From: Xanthomonas melonis
GTDB taxonomy: Bacteria > Pseudomonadota > Gammaproteobacteria > Xanthomonadales > Xanthomonadaceae
Length of the DNA: 64,000 bases
Direction: 5' to 3'
NCBI RefSeq assembly: GCF_020783655.1
Contig: NZ_JAJGQH010000002.1
Span: 309,232 to 373,231 of the forward strand
How positions within the stretch are numbered: the first letter of the stretch is position 1; the number at the start of each line of letters is the position of its first letter. The notes beneath the pieces were generated by a model that saw only the letters and a list, made by a program, of their open reading frames with translations, had not been told where the DNA came from and did no database searches. The position numbers and the translations under genes are program-made. Of this stretch, positions 61,644 to 64,000 are shown piece after piece.

Positions 61644-62291
61644 TCAACCGGCCGTGCCGGCAAGCGTCTGCTGGAGTTCATCCAGCGACGATTCGATTTG
61701 GGTCCAGCGCTTGTCGCGCTTCTTTTCCTTGCCGTCGCTGGCTTCGATCAGCAGCGCGGCCTGCTGCAGCAGCAGTTCGCCCGCGCCGCAGCTCGGACGC
61801 GCGCCGCTGTAGCGCACGCCTGCGACCTGGAACGACAGCACCTCGCCCTCGATCACCGGCGCGGTGCGCCCGGCCGGCGCCAGTTGGCTTAGGGCGTCGG
61901 TCCAGTTGCTGACCAGGCGCTTGGCCAGAGCGGCCGGAATCGGGATCTCGACCGTTTCCGGCGTCTGCTCGGTGCGGAACTGCACGCTGCCACGGTCGGC
62001 CTGGCTGACCCAGCTGTAGACGCGCTCGTCGGCGCGGCTATGCCGCAGGGTCCAGTCGGCGCCCTCCTTGCCCGGCACCAGCGACACGCCGCTTTCCACG
62101 CCGCGCACCGGCAGCGTCAGCAGCGACAGCGCCGGTTTACTGCCACCGTCGAGCAGTGTGGTGACGGCGGCGCCGTAATTGCCCACTGCCGGCGGCCAGC
62201 CACGCCCGAGCGCGCTATCGCACTCGCGTGCGGCCACACCGGTCCACGGCAGCACGCCGAGCACGGCGATCGTCAGCAGCGCAGGCTTCAC
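61644..62291 (-). CDS. Exported protein encoded between aceF and lpdA
   Basis: A 215-residue protein starting at GTG 62291, which overlaps the aceF stop (GTGA). A signal peptide is clear (LLTIAVLGVLPWTGVAA, residues 5-21). The mature part has two cysteines, C24 and C168, and a helical charged C-terminus (KEKKRDKRWTQIESSLDELQQTL). No family recognised. Its coupling to genes of the cytoplasmic pyruvate dehydrogenase complex is unexpected for an exported product. Confidence 0.75.
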   Translation of the reverse strand: MKPALLTIAVLGVLPWTGVAARECDSALGRGWPPAVGNYGAAVTTLLDGGSKPALSLLTLPVRGVESGVSLVPGKEGADWTLRHSRADERVYSWVSQADRGSVQFRTEQTPETVEIPIPAALAKRLVSNWTDALSQLAPAGRTAPVIEGEVLSFQVAGVRYSGARPSCGAGELLLQQAALLIEASDGKEKKRDKRWTQIESSLDELQQTLAGTAG

Positions 62292-64000
62292 AGCAGGATG
62301 CGTCGCATGTCGGCCAGCACCTGCCCCAGGTAGGTGGTGAAGCGCGCGGCGAGTGCGCCATCGACCACGCGATGGTCATAGCTCAGCGACAACGGCAACA
62401 GCAGCTTGGGAGCGAATTCCTTGCCGTTCCACACCGGCTGGATCGCCGACTTGGACACGCCCAGGATCGCCACCTCCGGCGCATTGACGATCGGCGTGAA
62501 CGCTGTGCCGCCGATGCCGCCCAGCGAACTGATCGAGAAGCAGCCGCCGCTCATGTCGGCCGGGCCCAGCTTGCCATCGCGGGCCTTCTTGGCCAGCTCG
62601 CCGCTTTCCTGGGCGATCTGGATCACGCCCTTCTTGTCGACGTCGCGGATCACCGGCACGACCAGGCCATTGGGCGTATCGGCCGCAAAGCCGATGTGGA
62701 CGTACTTCTTCAGGGTGAGGTTCTCGCCAGCCGCATCCAGGGAGGCGTTGAACTCGGGGAATTTCTTCAGCGCCGCGGCACTGGCCTTGATCAGGAAGGC
62801 GAGCATGGTGAGCTTGATGCCGGCCTTCTCGTTCTCCTTGTTCAGCGCCACACGCAGCGCTTCCAGGTCGGTGATGTCGGCCTGGTCGAACTGGGTGACG
62901 TGCGGGATCATCGCCCAGTTGCGTGCCAGGTTGGCGCCGGAGATCTTCTTGATGCGCGACAGCGGCTGGGTCTCGGTCTCACCGAACTTGCTGAAGTCCA
63001 CCTTCGGCCAGGCCAGCAGATTCAGGCCATTGCCACCGCCGGCCGGAGCGCCGCCTGCAGCGGCAGGCGCGCCGCCGCTGAGCGCCGCCTTGACGTAGCG
63101 CTGCACGTCCTCGCGGGTGATGCGGCCGCCCTTTTCGCTGCCCTTGAGCTGGTTCAGGTCCACGCCCAGTTCGCGTGCGAACACGCGCACCACCGGGCTG
63201 GCGTAAGGCACCTTGGACGGCAGCACGCTGTCGGCATCGAAGGTCACCGGCGGGCTGCTCGGGTTGCCGGCCGAGGGCTGTCCACTCTGCGCTGCCTGTG
63301 CACCTGCACCGGAACGAGCGCCCTGCACCTGCGCGATTTCGCGCTGGGCCAGCTTGTCCGGCTCGGCGGGCACGGCGACCGGCTCCACCTTGCCGGCGGT
63401 TTCGGCGGTGTCGGTAGCGGGCTTGGCCGGGGACTGCGCAGCACCGGCGCCGGCATCGCTGGCAGCGATGATCGCCACCACATTGCCCTGCGAGAGCGTG
63501 TCGCCGACCTTGACCTTGAGTTCCTTGACCACGCCGGCGGCCGACGACGGCACTTCCATCGTGGCCTTGTCCGATTCCAGCGTGACCAGGCTCTGGTCCT
63601 TGGCGACGGTATCGCCCACGGCCACCAGCACCTCGATCACCGGGATGTCGGTGTAATCGCCGATATCCGGCACACGCGCCTCGACCAGCCCACCCTCCGC
63701 TGCAGCAGGCTTGGCAGCAGCCGGTTCGGCCTTGGCAGCCGGTGCCGGAGCGGCAGCGGGCGCGGCCTTGGCAGGCGCAGCGGCGGCAGCCGGCTTGGCG
63801 GACGGCTCGGCGCCGGCATCGGCCACTTCGATCAATGCCACCAGTGCGCCCTGCGAGAGCGCGTCGCCGACCTTGACCTTGATCTCCTTGACCACGCCGG
63901 ACACCGACGACGGCACTTCCATGGTGGCCTTGTCCGATTCCAGCGTGACCAGGCTCTGGTCCTTGCTGACCGTATCGCCGACGGACACCAGCACCTCGAT
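62288..64000 (-). CDS. aceF: Pyruvate dehydrogenase E2, dihydrolipoamide acetyltransferase (5' end outside window)
   Basis: At least two lipoyl domains are visible (SLVTLESDKATMEV occurs twice), separated by Ala/Pro-rich linkers. The E3/E1-binding peripheral domain follows (YASPVVRVFARELGVDLNQLKG). The catalytic acetyltransferase core ends with the active-site motif LSYDHRVVDGALAARF. The frame stays open to the window edge inside the first lipoyl domain, so the N-terminus is missing. Order aceF, secreted unknown, lpdA on the minus strand. Confidence 0.96.
   Translation of the reverse strand: MEVLVSVGDTVSKDQSLVTLESDKATMEVPSSVSGVVKEIKVKVGDALSQGALVALIEVADAGAEPSAKPAAAAAPAKAAPAAAPAPAAKAEPAAAKPAAAEGGLVEARVPDIGDYTDIPVIEVLVAVGDTVAKDQSLVTLESDKATMEVPSSAAGVVKELKVKVGDTLSQGNVVAIIAASDAGAGAAQSPAKPATDTAETAGKVEPVAVPAEPDKLAQREIAQVQGARSGAGAQAAQSGQPSAGNPSSPPVTFDADSVLPSKVPYASPVVRVFARELGVDLNQLKGSEKGGRITREDVQRYVKAALSGGAPAAAGGAPAGGGNGLNLLAWPKVDFSKFGETETQPLSRIKKISGANLARNWAMIPHVTQFDQADITDLEALRVALNKENEKAGIKLTMLAFLIKASAAALKKFPEFNASLDAAGENLTLKKYVHIGFAADTPNGLVVPVIRDVDKKGVIQIAQESGELAKKARDGKLGPADMSGGCFSISSLGGIGGTAFTPIVNAPEVAILGVSKSAIQPVWNGKEFAPKLLLPLSLSYDHRVVDGALAARFTTYLGQVLADMRRILL

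Overview
This window reads as a chromosomal segment of a Xanthomonas species (Gammaproteobacteria, Xanthomonadaceae). Four things point there. An ABC-transporter-dependent O-antigen cluster abuts metB, the usual site of the hypervariable LPS locus in the genus. A copL-copA-copB copper operon is present. So is an antibacterial type IV secretion effector with the Xanthomonas VirD4-interacting C-terminal domain. The core is GC-rich and its gaps carry many short palindromic and heptad repeats. I cannot name the species from sequence alone.

Layout. 1-4.2 kb (minus): the metB-proximal end of the O-antigen cluster (wzm, wzt and a large methyltransferase/kinase-like/coiled-coil protein that runs off the window), visibly richer in A+T than the rest. 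4.2-6.9 kb: metB and cystathionine beta-synthase. 7-10.2 kb: a small DUF465 protein, a DUF4398/OmpA-like envelope pair and pilU. 10.2-10.8 kb: a cluster of palindromic repeats. 10.8-22.3 kb: tyrosine-catabolism genes, rhlE, queD, a phasin with an unusual promoter and 3' hairpins, bioD, msrC, a TfoX C-terminal protein, gph, dinB, fabA-fabB and an SH3 protein. 22.4-30.3 kb: prlC, a Cds1-like PLP enzyme, copLAB and gloA. 30.5-33.4 kb: a lipoprotein/effector pair (candidate immunity protein plus modular peptidoglycan-attacking effector). 33.4-37.6 kb: two orphan proteins and glmS. 37.6-45.8 kb: an operon for a MacAB/FtsX-type ABC exporter, a PDZ protein, an NtrC-type response regulator and its histidine kinase, preceded by a sigma-54 promoter and an array of TGTCC/GGACA half-sites. 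46-56.4 kb: glmU, a GtrA-like protein, a secreted chorismate mutase and the complete atpIBEFHAGDC operon. 57-64 kb: an outer-membrane protein, a secreted amidohydrolase, and lpdA, a secreted unknown and aceF (5' truncated by the window).

How parts connect. The response regulator carries the sigma-54-contacting loop and lies in the operon headed by the sigma-54 promoter, so an autoregulatory circuit is the simplest reading. The order wzm-wzt-(methyltransferase/kinase-like/coiled coil) mirrors wzm-wzt-wbdD of E. coli O8/O9a, suggesting O-chain termination and length control. The common atp-glmU-glmS order is broken here by the exporter/two-component module and a few small genes. Three of the gaps inside the atp operon, and one inside the exporter operon, hold a heptad-repeat element with complementary arms. 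All functions are read from sequence motifs and family knowledge; no database search was run.
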